From assembly GCF_004959925.1 (NCBI RefSeq), contig NZ_SPUW01000001.1, positions 1,302,001-1,366,000 of the forward strand: 64,000 nt of DNA, written 5' to 3'. The notes beneath the pieces were generated by a model. It did not search any database. It worked only from the letters and a program-made list of their open reading frames with translations, and was not told the origin of the DNA. The stretch comes from Pseudooceanicola onchidii. Its GTDB lineage: Bacteria; Pseudomonadota; Alphaproteobacteria; Rhodobacterales; Rhodobacteraceae. The position numbers and the translations under genes are program-made. Position 1 is the first letter of the stretch, and each line of letters begins with the position of its first letter. Of this stretch, positions 27,065 to 36,004 are shown in pieces.

Positions 27065-28673
27065 GCTCGGCCGCCTTTTCCCCGATCATCATGACCGGCG
27101 CGTTGATATTGCCCGAGGTGATCGTCGGCATGACCGAGGCATCCGCGACGCTGATCCCCTCCAGCCCGTGCACCCGCAGATCCGGCGCGACAACGGCCCC
27201 CTTGGCGGGGTCGGTCCCCATGGCGCAGGTGCCGCACTGGTGAAAGATCGACCCGGTGGTGTCGCGGATATACTGCGCGATCGCCTCGGGGTCCTGCACG
27301 TCGCGGCCTGGCCGCAGTTCTTCGGCGACATGATCCGACAACGGCCGCTGCTGCGCGATGGCGCGGATCACCGGAAAGCTTTCGACCAGTTCGGCCAGGT
27401 CTTCGGGCGCCGACAGGTAGTTGCCGCGCATCTCGGGCGCCTCATCCGGGTTGGCCGACCGGATGTGCACCGTGCCTCGGCTTTTCGGATAACAGTTCGA
27501 CGCGCCCAGCATGAAGCCCTGGAACGGGTCCGGCTTCATCAGGGCGCGCTTGCCTGGCTTGGCGCGGGTATAGCTCATGGGCGAGAAATAGACCTGGATG
27601 TTCGGGCGGTCCCGGTCGGGCGCGCTTCGGATGAAGCCTCCGCCCTGGTTGACCGACAGCGACAGCGGCCCCTTGCGCGTCATCACGTAATGCGCCCCGG
27701 CCAGCCCGCGCCCCATCCAGGTGCCGAACACCCGGTTGAGCGATGGCGTCCGCGACACATGGGCGATGTCATAGCCGATGTGATCCTGCAGATTGCCTCC
27801 GACGGCTGGGGCAGAATGGACGGTCTGGATCCCCAGGTCGGCCAGACGCGCCGGATCGCCGATGCCCGAGCGTTGCAGGATCGCAGGCGACCCGATGGCA
27901 CCGGCCGACACCACGACCTCGCGCGCCATGACACGCGTGACATGACCGTGACGGGTCAGTTCGACCCCCACGGCGCGCCGCCCGTCGAACAGGACACGCC
28001 CCACGGTCGCATCGCGCAGCACCCGCAGGTTGGGGCGTTTCATCGCGGGATGCAGATAGCCCCGCGCCGCCGAACAGCGGAACCCGCCCCGGATGTTGGT
28101 CTGGTAGTATCCGACGCCCTCTTGGTCGCCGACGTTGAAATCGGGGTTGTAGGCATGGCCCGCCGCCTGCGCCGAGGCCAGGTAGGCCTGTGTCAGCGGG
28201 TGTGCTTCTTCGGCCAGATCGCGCACGGTGATCGGCCCTTCGGAGCCGCGCCACTGGTTGGGCTCCCCCTCGTAGCTTTCCATCCGTCGGAAATAGGGCA
28301 GGACGTCGCCATAGCCCCAGCCGGTACAGCCCGCCTCGGCCCAGCTGTCGAAATCCCGGGCCTGCCCCCGGATGAAGACCATGGCGTTGATCGCCGACGA
28401 CCCCCCCATTACCTTGCCGCGTGGCCAATAGGCCGGGCGATTGCCAAGCTCGGCCTCGGGTTCGGTATAGTAGCGCCAGTTCAGCCGGGGGTGGTAGAAG
28501 GCCGCGCCATAGCCGATCGGCATCCAGACCCAGGGCGAGGCATCGGACCCGCCGGCCTCGACCAATGTCACCTGGATCCCCGGTTTTTCGGACAGCCGAC
28601 CCGCGATGACGCAGCCCGCTGATCCGGCGCCGACGACGACCACGTCCGTGGTGATGATCTGATGTTCCGACAT
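27045..28673 (-). CDS. GMC-family FAD oxidoreductase (choline dehydrogenase-like)
   Basis: A 542-residue glucose-methanol-choline oxidoreductase. The FAD-binding motif VVVGAGSAGCVIAGRLSE is at residues 11-28, GMC signature 1 as PRGKVMGGSSAINAMVFIRG near 80, and the C-terminal catalytic region HQCGTCAMGTDP followed by VADASVMPTITSGNINAPVM. It oxidises an alcohol to an aldehyde, perhaps in the same catabolic route as the adjacent amine genes. Start ATG 28673 fits the family; the frame stays open further upstream but that part has no family match. It converges on the MocR gene. Confidence 0.88.
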   Translation of the reverse strand: MSEHQIITTDVVVVGAGSAGCVIAGRLSEKPGIQVTLVEAGGSDASPWVWMPIGYGAAFYHPRLNWRYYTEPEAELGNRPAYWPRGKVMGGSSAINAMVFIRGQARDFDSWAEAGCTGWGYGDVLPYFRRMESYEGEPNQWRGSEGPITVRDLAEEAHPLTQAYLASAQAAGHAYNPDFNVGDQEGVGYYQTNIRGGFRCSAARGYLHPAMKRPNLRVLRDATVGRVLFDGRRAVGVELTRHGHVTRVMAREVVVSAGAIGSPAILQRSGIGDPARLADLGIQTVHSAPAVGGNLQDHIGYDIAHVSRTPSLNRVFGTWMGRGLAGAHYVMTRKGPLSLSVNQGGGFIRSAPDRDRPNIQVYFSPMSYTRAKPGKRALMKPDPFQGFMLGASNCYPKSRGTVHIRSANPDEAPEMRGNYLSAPEDLAELVESFPVIRAIAQQRPLSDHVAEELRPGRDVQDPEAIAQYIRDTTGSIFHQCGTCAMGTDPAKGAVVAPDLRVHGLEGISVADASVMPTITSGNINAPVMMIGEKAAELIAARI

Positions 28674-28803
28674 GGGGCCTCGTGCAGATGGTCCGGCGAC
28701 ACTAATGGGGTAACGGTCTGCCGTCGCAGGCCATTTCACGCAATCGAAAAGTCCAATATTCGGCCCCTTGACGACGCGTCGGGGCCAGCGTAGCGGAACG
28801 CCC

Positions 28804-30621
28804 ATGGCCCGTGCACCTCTTCTCCAACTGTCTTCGATTTCCCTGACCTTCGGCGGGGATCCTGTCTTTGATGACCTGTCGCTTGTCATCCAGCCCGGCG
28901 ACCGCCTGGCGCTGGTCGGGCGCAACGGGTCTGGCAAGTCCACCCTGATGAAGGTCATGGCGGGGCTGGTCGAGGCGGATGCGGGCGACCGCGTCGTTAC
29001 CCCCGGCACATCCGTCGGCTACATGGAGCAGGAGCCCGAGATGGCGGGCTTTGCCACGCTTGGCGACTATGCGACCTCGGCGCTGGATCCGGCCGAACAC
29101 TACAAGGTCGAAATGGCCTCGGAAGGGTTGAAGTTCGATCCGGAACGACCGGTCGCCACGGCATCGGGCGGGGAACGCCGCCGCGCCGCGCTGGCCAAGC
29201 TGATGGCCGAAGCGCCCGACCTGATGCTGCTGGACGAACCGACCAACCACCTGGACATCGAAGCGATCGCCTGGCTGGAAGAGGAACTGAAGCAGACCCG
29301 CGCGGCCTATGTGCTGATCTCGCACGACCGCGCCTTCCTGCGCGCGTTGACCAAGGGCACGCTGTGGATCGACCGGGGCGCCGTGCGGCGGCAGGAGGAA
29401 GGCTTTGCCGCCTTCGAGGCCTGGCGCGACAAGATCTGGGAAGAAGAAGACATCGCCCGCCACAAGCTGGATCGCAAGATCAAGCACGAGGCGAAATGGG
29501 CGGTCGAAGGCATCTCGGCCCGGCGCAAGCGCAACCAGGGCCGGGTCCGCGCCCTGCAGGACATGCGCGCCGAGCGCGCCAGCCAGATCCGCCGTCAGGG
29601 CACCGCCGCGATGGAGTTCTCCTCGGGCCCGCAGTCCTCGCGCCGGGTGATCGAAGCCAAGGGGCTGACCAAGGTCTTCGGCGACCGTCCGATCGTCAAG
29701 GGGCTGGACCTGCGGATCATGCGCGGCGATCGCGTCGCATTTGTCGGCCCGAACGGTGTGGGCAAGACGACCCTCATCAAGCTGCTGACCGGAGAGATCG
29801 CGCCCGACGAAGGTACCGTGACCCAGGGAAATGCGCTGGTGCCCGCGATCTTTGATCAAAGCCGTGCCGCGCTCGACCCCGATCAATCGCTGTGGGAAAA
29901 CCTTGTCGGCGACAAGGACATGCGCGTGTCGGGGCAGGCGGATCAGGTGCTGGTGCGCGGGACGCCCAAGCACGTGGTCGGCTACCTCAAGGAATTCCTG
30001 TTCGACGAACGCCAGGCCCGCGCCGCCGTGCGGTCGCTGTCGGGCGGGGAAAAGGCACGGTTGCTGCTGGCCAAGCTGATGGCGAAGGAAAGCAACCTGC
30101 TGGTCCTTGACGAACCGACCAACGATCTGGACGTCGAAACGCTGGACCTGCTGCAGGAATTGCTTGACGGCTATGACGGAACGGTCCTTCTGGTCAGCCA
30201 CGACCGGGATTTCATCGACCGCGTCGCGACGACGACACTGGCCTTTGACGGCGGCGGTCGGGTGACCGCCTATGCCGGGGGCTGGACGGACTACCAGGCG
30301 CAGAAGGGCGAGTCCGCCTCCGCTGCGGCCCCTGCCAAAACCGCCGCGCCCAAGGCCGAGGCACCCAAGCCGCAGGCCCAAAAACAGAAAGCCGACGGGC
30401 TTACCTTTACCGAAAGACATCGGTTGGAGGCCTTGCCCGGTGTGATCGACAAGCTGATGGCGGAGATCGCAAAACTGGAAGACTTCCTTGCCCAGCCGGA
30501 CCTGTATGCCAAGGAACCGCTGAAGTTCAAAAAGGGCACCGAGGCGCTGGTCGAACGGCAGCAGGCCCTGTCCGAAGCCGAGGAAGAGTGGTTGACGCTG
30601 GAAGAAAAGGCGGGCGGCTGA
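28804..30621 (+). CDS. ABC-F ATPase, Uup-like
   Basis: A 605-residue soluble tandem ATPase. Domain 1 has Walker A GRNGSGKST near residue 39, signature SGGERRRAALAKL and Walker B LMLLDEPTNHLD; domain 2 has GPNGVGKTT, LSGGEKARLLLAKL and LLVLDEPTNDLD. An Ala/Lys/Pro-rich linker and a C-terminal coiled coil follow, as in Uup. ABC-F proteins act on the ribosome or DNA rather than in transport, since no membrane domain exists. The start ATG 28804 is preferred over an upstream 28768 start. The gene is monocistronic, convergent with an AbrB-family gene. Confidence 0.9.
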   Translation: MARAPLLQLSSISLTFGGDPVFDDLSLVIQPGDRLALVGRNGSGKSTLMKVMAGLVEADAGDRVVTPGTSVGYMEQEPEMAGFATLGDYATSALDPAEHYKVEMASEGLKFDPERPVATASGGERRRAALAKLMAEAPDLMLLDEPTNHLDIEAIAWLEEELKQTRAAYVLISHDRAFLRALTKGTLWIDRGAVRRQEEGFAAFEAWRDKIWEEEDIARHKLDRKIKHEAKWAVEGISARRKRNQGRVRALQDMRAERASQIRRQGTAAMEFSSGPQSSRRVIEAKGLTKVFGDRPIVKGLDLRIMRGDRVAFVGPNGVGKTTLIKLLTGEIAPDEGTVTQGNALVPAIFDQSRAALDPDQSLWENLVGDKDMRVSGQADQVLVRGTPKHVVGYLKEFLFDERQARAAVRSLSGGEKARLLLAKLMAKESNLLVLDEPTNDLDVETLDLLQELLDGYDGTVLLVSHDRDFIDRVATTTLAFDGGGRVTAYAGGWTDYQAQKGESASAAAPAKTAAPKAEAPKPQAQKQKADGLTFTERHRLEALPGVIDKLMAEIAKLEDFLAQPDLYAKEPLKFKKGTEALVERQQALSEAEEEWLTLEEKAGG

Positions 30622-30627
30622 CCCCTG

Positions 30628-31728
30628 TCAGGTCCGCCAGCCGAACCGCTTTGCGACGTGGGTGATCATGAACACGGTCAACACGATCCGGTAGATGTGG
30701 TGCAGCGTCACGAAGGCCGGATTGGCGTTCAGGGACAGGGCGATCAGCGCCATTTCGGTCACGCCACCGGGCGCGAAGGAAATCAGCAGCACGTCGAAAT
30801 GTTCGCCCGTCAGCGGCCGCAGGATCAGCGCCATGCCGGTGCCGATCAGCAGCATCATCCCGACGGTCAGGAAGGCCAGCCAGGTGCCCCGGATCAGCAT
30901 GGCAGGTCGCATCCCTGCAAAGCGCGTGCCAAGCGTTGTGCCGATCACGATCTGGCTGACCGACAGCATCCAGTTCGGCAGATCCAGAACGGCCAGTCCG
31001 GAAAGCGTCACGATCCCGGCCAGCAGCAAGGGCCCCAGCAGCTGCGGCGCGGGCACATGGATAAGTCGTCCGACGTAAAGCCCCAGGACCACGACCAGCG
31101 CCGCGACTGGCAGGTGTTCAAGCCCGGTGTCCTTCGGGGCCAGCCCCAGCCCCGCTGACGACCCGACCGGGTGGCCCACGTAGATCGACATGCCCACGGG
31201 CAGCAGCGTCACGACCAGGATGATCCGCAGGAACTGCGCCAGCATCAGCTGCCGCATGTCCGCGCCCGCCTGTTCGCCGAACATGATCGACTCATACAGC
31301 CCCCCGGGCGAGGCCGAGAAGATCGCGGTCGGCCGGTCATAGCCTCCGACCCGCCGGAAGATCACGTAGTTCGCCCAGAAGGTCAGTGGCACGAACAGCG
31401 TCAACGCAAGGAAAGAGAACGCGGCCTTGGGCAGCGTCAGCAGGACCTCCATCGTGATGCTGGTGCCGATCGCCATGCCGATGACCCCGATGAACACGGC
31501 GCGGGCCGGATCGTTGAACCGGAAGTCCGGCGGCAGAAGGGCGGTGTCGGGGGTCTTCGCCAGGATTTCCGACCCCTGCGCCAGGATCGCGACGGACAGC
31601 AGGCTTCCCAGAATGTACGGCAGGGGCAGGCCCGCAGCCTGCGCGGCCAGCCCGCCAAGGGCACCGACGAAGACAAGACCAAGATGAAGGAGGATCAGGC
31701 GCGGATTGAAGGTCGGTCTAGAGATCAC
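30628..31728 (-). CDS. AbrB-family (PF05145) integral membrane protein
   Basis: A 366-residue polytopic protein with about 10 hydrophobic segments arranged as two repeated halves. The first half has AAGLPLPYILGSLLS and SASPGGLYESIMFG; the second has LLGPLLLAGIVTLSG and SFAPGGVTEMALIAL. The repeated PGG(L/V).E motif is typical of this family, named after E. coli AbrB (regulator of aidB) and sometimes labelled ammonia monooxygenase. It is probably a transporter; the substrate is unknown. It lies just upstream of (transcribed away from) the tRNA-Gly region and ends 7 bp from the ABC-F gene. Confidence 0.85.
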   Translation of the reverse strand: MISRPTFNPRLILLHLGLVFVGALGGLAAQAAGLPLPYILGSLLSVAILAQGSEILAKTPDTALLPPDFRFNDPARAVFIGVIGMAIGTSITMEVLLTLPKAAFSFLALTLFVPLTFWANYVIFRRVGGYDRPTAIFSASPGGLYESIMFGEQAGADMRQLMLAQFLRIILVVTLLPVGMSIYVGHPVGSSAGLGLAPKDTGLEHLPVAALVVVLGLYVGRLIHVPAPQLLGPLLLAGIVTLSGLAVLDLPNWMLSVSQIVIGTTLGTRFAGMRPAMLIRGTWLAFLTVGMMLLIGTGMALILRPLTGEHFDVLLISFAPGGVTEMALIALSLNANPAFVTLHHIYRIVLTVFMITHVAKRFGWRT

Positions 31729-31754
31729 GCGAGATCGGGTCCGGATCAGAGGAA

Positions 31755-31828
31755 TGGAGCGGGTGAAGGGAATCGAACCCTCGTCTTAAGCTTGGGAAGC
31801 TCCTGCTCTACCATTGAGCTACACCCGC
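31755..31828 (-). tRNA. tRNA-Gly (anticodon CCC)
   Basis: A 74-base minus-strand cloverleaf: acceptor GCGGGTG/CACCCGC, D arm GCTC...GAGC, anticodon loop TTCCCAA giving CCC, T arm GAGGG-TTCGATT-CCCTT, discriminator T, and encoded CCA (31755-31757). The outermost anticodon-stem pair is G-A, a mismatch. It reads the GGG codon. Confidence 0.93.
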
Positions 31829-31837
31829 GTGGCGTTC

Positions 31838-31866
31838 TGATTAGCGCCCATTCCGAACCGGGGCAA
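31838..31866 (-). promoter_or_regulatory. putative promoter of tRNA-Gly
   Basis: Minus-strand TTGCCC (31861-31866), a 17-base spacer and TAATCA (31838-31843) lie 9 bases before the tRNA. The spacing is ideal for a sigma-70-type promoter, and the -35 is the same as that of the tRNA-Pro gene. Confidence 0.6.
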
Positions 31867-31912
31867 GGGGCTGCGCCCCGGCCGGTGCGATTTCAAAGGC
31901 GGGTTTTCACCA

Positions 31913-33952
31913 TTAGCCACGCCGCCGCCGTCTGCGCCCGCCGTCCTCGCCGCCATTGGTGTTGAACGACACGTCGGGCAGGGTCACGATCCGGCCCAGT
32001 TCGGGGAAGGGATCCGTGGCGTGGGGGATCGCATTGGCATTGACGAAGTGTTCCTGGAACTTCGGCGCGATCGCGGTTTCGATCTTGGAAATTCGGCGCA
32101 CGCCCTGTTCGACCTGACGGCGCACCGCGATGGAACACAGCGCCATGCGCGCCCCGGTGCCCGCCGCATTCCCGGCCGAGGTCACCTTGTCCAACGCGAC
32201 GTCGGGGATCATGCCCAGCACCATCGCGTGCTTGGCCGAGATATGGGCGCCAAAGGCCCCGGCCAGCACAACACGGTCCACCCGGTCGACGCCGCGTTCG
32301 TCCATCAGCAGCCGGGCCCCTGCATAAAGGGCAGACTTGGCCAGCTGGATCGCACGGATGTCGCCCTGGGTCACGCTGATGCGCGGCCCGCCCTCGGCGG
32401 TGCCGTCATGGATCAGGTAGGAATGCGTCCGCCCTTCGGGTTCGCAGCGGATGGTGCCGGTCTGCTCGGCTGATCCGATCAACCCGCGCGCGTCCAGAAG
32501 GCCCGCCATGCGCATCTCGGCCACCGCTTCGATGATCCCCGACCCGCAGATGCCGGTCACGCCGGTCTGCGCCACGGCCACCGCAAAGCCCGGATCATTC
32601 GACCACAGATCGACGCCGATCACGCGGAACCGGGGCTCCTTGGTTGCAGGATCGATCTCGACCCGTTCGATGGCGCCCGGCGCCGCGCGCTGACCCGAGG
32701 AGATCTGCGCCCCCTCGAAAGCAGGCCCCGTGGGTGATGAACAGGCCAGGACCCGCGTCTTGTCGCCCAGCAGGATCTCGGCGTTGGTGCCCACGTCGAT
32801 GACCAGCATCAGCTCGTCCGACATCTCGGGCGCGGTGGCGATCGACACGGCGGCGGCATCGGCGCCGACGTGGCCCGCGATGCAGGGCAGCATGTAGGCG
32901 CGCGCGCGCGGGTTGATCGTCGTGATTTCAAGATCCGAGGCGGGCAGGGACAACGACTCGCTCACCGCCAGGGCAAAGGGTGCCTGGCCCAGTTCGGTTG
33001 GGTCGATGCCAAGCAGCAGGTGGTGCATCACCGGGTTGCAGACGATCGCCGCCTCGACGATCAGCGCAGAATCGATCTGGGCCTCATCGGCCAGCGCGCG
33101 CGCAAGATCCGACAGCGCCGCGCGCACGACCGAGGTCAGCTCGGCCTCGCCGCCCGGGTTCATCATCACGTAGGACACGCGCGACATCAGGTCTTCGCCG
33201 AACCGGATCTGCGGGTTCATCAGGCCCGAGGACGCCCGAACCTCACCGGTCAGCAGGTCGGTCAGATGCGCGGCGATGGTGGTCGATCCAAGGTCGATCG
33301 CCAGCCCAAACAGCCCCGCTTCGTGCAGGCCCGGCCAAACCTCGATCACCTGGGGCCGCGCGCCGGTGTGATCGTCGTGCACCGCGACGGTGACCTTCCA
33401 CGCGCCCTTGCGCAGAACGCCCTGCAGCTTGGCCAGCAGCGACGGCATGGCGATCAGGTCGGTGACCTCCCACTGGTCTTTCAGGGCCTGCGTCAGCCGT
33501 TCGAAATCGCCCGTGGGGACGTGCATGTCAGGCTCTGCCACCTCGACATAGTAAAGCCGGACGGCGGGATCCATCACCATGGGCCGTGCGTCGGCGGACT
33601 TGCGGATGACCTGCCGGTGCACCTGGCTTTCGGGCGGCACATCCAGGACCACGTCGCCCTGGATGCAGGCCTGACAGCCCAGCCGTCGCCCCTTGGGCAG
33701 GCCGCGCTTGTCGTCGTACCGCTGTTCGACCGAATTCCACTCGGACAGGGCGCCGTCGCGCACCGTCACGCCATGCTTGGCGAATTCGCCATAGGACGGC
33801 GTGACCTGGCACTTGGAACAGATGCCGCGTCCGCCGCAGACCGAATCCAGATCCACGCCAAGCTGGCGGGCGGCTGCAAGAACCGAGGTGCCGGGGGCCA
33901 CCCGGCCACGTTTGCCGGAGGGCGTGAAGATCACCAGGGGCTGGTCGGACAT
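31913..33952 (-). CDS. RACo-like reductive activator of corrinoid methyltransferase (2Fe-2S + ASKHA)
   Basis: A 679-residue protein with an N-terminal plant-type [2Fe-2S] ferredoxin domain (Cys39, Cys45, Cys48 in VCGGRGICSKC, and Cys93/96 in RRLGCQAC), a linker and middle domain, then a C-terminal ASKHA ATPase fold (GLAIDLGSTTIAAHL near 235, VIDVGTNAEILLG, GICGSGIIEAVAEM, VLAGAFGAHIS). This is the DUF4445/RACo/RamA architecture, which uses ATP to reduce inactive Co(II) corrinoid proteins of methyl transfer. It ends in six consecutive Arg and Gly. No corrinoid protein gene lies beside it here. ATG 33952 is the family-like start. Confidence 0.88.
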   Translation of the reverse strand: MSDQPLVIFTPSGKRGRVAPGTSVLAAARQLGVDLDSVCGGRGICSKCQVTPSYGEFAKHGVTVRDGALSEWNSVEQRYDDKRGLPKGRRLGCQACIQGDVVLDVPPESQVHRQVIRKSADARPMVMDPAVRLYYVEVAEPDMHVPTGDFERLTQALKDQWEVTDLIAMPSLLAKLQGVLRKGAWKVTVAVHDDHTGARPQVIEVWPGLHEAGLFGLAIDLGSTTIAAHLTDLLTGEVRASSGLMNPQIRFGEDLMSRVSYVMMNPGGEAELTSVVRAALSDLARALADEAQIDSALIVEAAIVCNPVMHHLLLGIDPTELGQAPFALAVSESLSLPASDLEITTINPRARAYMLPCIAGHVGADAAAVSIATAPEMSDELMLVIDVGTNAEILLGDKTRVLACSSPTGPAFEGAQISSGQRAAPGAIERVEIDPATKEPRFRVIGVDLWSNDPGFAVAVAQTGVTGICGSGIIEAVAEMRMAGLLDARGLIGSAEQTGTIRCEPEGRTHSYLIHDGTAEGGPRISVTQGDIRAIQLAKSALYAGARLLMDERGVDRVDRVVLAGAFGAHISAKHAMVLGMIPDVALDKVTSAGNAAGTGARMALCSIAVRRQVEQGVRRISKIETAIAPKFQEHFVNANAIPHATDPFPELGRIVTLPDVSFNTNGGEDGGRRRRRRG

Positions 33953-34049
33953 CGGGGCCTCATTGTCGCGCTGACAGGGGGAACCTACGCCGCAAGCCGC
34001 CCGCCGCATACAGCGGGGGCGGCATTATCCGGCGCAGAAACGGCAGGAT

Positions 34050-35894
34050 TTACTGGAAGTTGGCGTTCACGGCGGAAATCGCCTGCTGATCGATCGTAAC
34101 CCCGGCCCGCTGCCGCGCATCTTCCGAGAAGGCCCGGTAGAGGTCGGTCGCGACGGATCCCTGAAGCTGCTGTTCCAACCCGTCACGCATCGCGGCGACA
34201 TCCGGGTCTTCCAGGTTCGGCGGCAGCACTTCCTCGAGCTTGAGAATGATCACCGCGCCAAAGCCATCGACGGTCGCGATCTCGCCCGGTTCCAATTCGA
34301 ACGCGCGGGTCACGAAGCTGTCGGGGGTGCCCAGAACCGATCCCTGGCGGGTCAGCGCCTCTTCGGTTTCGACCTCGAGCCCGAGGGTCGAGAAATCGGC
34401 CGCCTCGCCCAGCTTGGCGACATAGTCACCGGCCAGCGCGCGCAGACGGTCCATCTGCTGGCGCGTGTCCCAGATACCCCGGACGCGATCGCGGACCTCG
34501 TCAAAAGGCGCGGGTTCGGGCGGGACGATCTCTTCAAGACGCATGGCAAAGATGCCGCCGTCGTCAAGGTACATGATCTCGGGATAGGCGTCTTCGGTCA
34601 GCGCCTCGGCGGCGGCGTCGAAGCCCGCGTAGGCGGCGATGCCTTCGGCCTGACCCTGCGCCCAGTCGATGGTGCCCAGCTGCAGGTCGGTGTCGGCGGC
34701 CAGTTCTTCCAGCGTCGCACCCGAGGCCAGCATGTCCTCGGCCGGTTCCGCTTCGCCCTGAACCTGACGGCGCGCCCGGTCGGTGGCCAGTTCGTCGCGC
34801 AGCTCGGGCAGGGCCTCTTCGAATGTGGTCTCCTCGGCGGCCAGGATGCCGTTCACGCGGAAGAACGCCGGTCCAAGCGCGGTCGGCAGGGGGCCGACCA
34901 CGTCGCCGGACTGCGCGGCAAAGACGGCCTCGCCTGCCTCGTCCAACTCGCCCTGCGCGACGTCGCCCATGTCGACGTCATTCAGGGACAGCCCACGGGC
35001 CTCGACCAGATCGTCGAAGGTCGACGACCCGTCGTCCAGCGCCGCCCGCGCATCGGCAGCACGGCCTTCGTCGGAATAGATCAGGCGTTCGACCAGGCGG
35101 CGCTCGGGCCGGTTGAAGTCGGCCTGACGCGCGTCATAGGTCTGCCGCAGCAGGGTCTCATCAACCTCGACCTGGTCCAGGATCATCTCGGGCGTGAGCC
35201 AGGCGTAGGTGATCCGTTTCATCTCGGGGCGGGTGAAATCCTCGATCTGCTCTTCGTAGAGCGCCTGAAGATCCTCTTCCGACGGCTCAAGCGCGACGTC
35301 TTCCAGCAGGCCGGAGTCGACCCGCGCCCAGGTTACCCGGCGGCGTTCGGCGAAATAGCTCAGCACCGTGTCGATATAGGGATCGGGCAGGGCGGATCCG
35401 GCAATGACCGCGCCCTGAAGCAGCGCGCGGGCGGTTTCGCGACGGATGCCGCGTTCGAACTCGGCCTCGCTCAGTCCGGCGCGATCCAAAGCGAACTTGT
35501 AGCTGTCACGGTCGAACTTGCCGTCGATGCCCTGGAACGCCTGGATGCCCTGCAACTGCTTGGCCAGCGTCGCGTCGCCGACAGACAGGCCGATCCGCAT
35601 GGCTTCGTTGTCGATGGCCGCGTCCGAGATCAGGCGGCTCAGCACCTGCCGGTCCAGCCCGAAGGACTGCGCCTGGTCAAAAGACAGCGCCTGACCGGTC
35701 TGCGCCTCAAGCGCGCGCATCTCGTTCTGCATGGCCCGGCCATATTCGTTGACGCCGATGTCGCGGTCGCCGACCGACCCGACCGAGCGCACGTTGCCGG
35801 TGAAACTGGTTGCCCCGAAACCGCCAAGACCGAGGATCAGAAGACCCATCAAGATCCAGACTGCGGTCTTTGCGCCGGTCTTCTTCTTCGCCAT
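34050..35894 (-). CDS. PpiD-type membrane-anchored peptidyl-prolyl isomerase/chaperone
   Basis: A 614-residue protein with a short cytoplasmic start (MAKKKTGAK), one transmembrane helix (about 11-30) and a large periplasmic part. A SurA_N-like helical region follows (IGVNEYGRAMQNEM onward, residues 46-190), then a degenerate PPIC parvulin region around 240-390 and a second chaperone segment. PpiD acts at the Sec exit on nascent outer-membrane and periplasmic proteins. The ATG at 35894 precedes the TM segment at the expected distance. The gene stands alone between the RACo-like and aminotransferase genes. Confidence 0.85.
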   Translation of the reverse strand: MAKKKTGAKTAVWILMGLLILGLGGFGATSFTGNVRSVGSVGDRDIGVNEYGRAMQNEMRALEAQTGQALSFDQAQSFGLDRQVLSRLISDAAIDNEAMRIGLSVGDATLAKQLQGIQAFQGIDGKFDRDSYKFALDRAGLSEAEFERGIRRETARALLQGAVIAGSALPDPYIDTVLSYFAERRRVTWARVDSGLLEDVALEPSEEDLQALYEEQIEDFTRPEMKRITYAWLTPEMILDQVEVDETLLRQTYDARQADFNRPERRLVERLIYSDEGRAADARAALDDGSSTFDDLVEARGLSLNDVDMGDVAQGELDEAGEAVFAAQSGDVVGPLPTALGPAFFRVNGILAAEETTFEEALPELRDELATDRARRQVQGEAEPAEDMLASGATLEELAADTDLQLGTIDWAQGQAEGIAAYAGFDAAAEALTEDAYPEIMYLDDGGIFAMRLEEIVPPEPAPFDEVRDRVRGIWDTRQQMDRLRALAGDYVAKLGEAADFSTLGLEVETEEALTRQGSVLGTPDSFVTRAFELEPGEIATVDGFGAVIILKLEEVLPPNLEDPDVAAMRDGLEQQLQGSVATDLYRAFSEDARQRAGVTIDQQAISAVNANFQ

Positions 35895-36004
35895 GCCTGC
35901 TGGCCTCCCTTTGCGGTCGCGGATGCGGTGTCGGCCCTGTCTAGTGTGCGTCGGGTAAGGGGGCAAGGGGGACCGCGTGACCCGGGCCCCGCAATCGCGT
36001 GAGC

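Noticed and set aside
28702-30420. Open frame antisense to the ABC-F gene
   Set aside because: The plus strand has both complete ATPase motifs sets; the antisense frame has none.
31913-31945. Arg run at the RACo-like C-terminus considered as a frameshift artefact
   Set aside because: The frame ends cleanly after Gly at a stop, and a similar short Arg tail occurs on the betaine methyltransferase.
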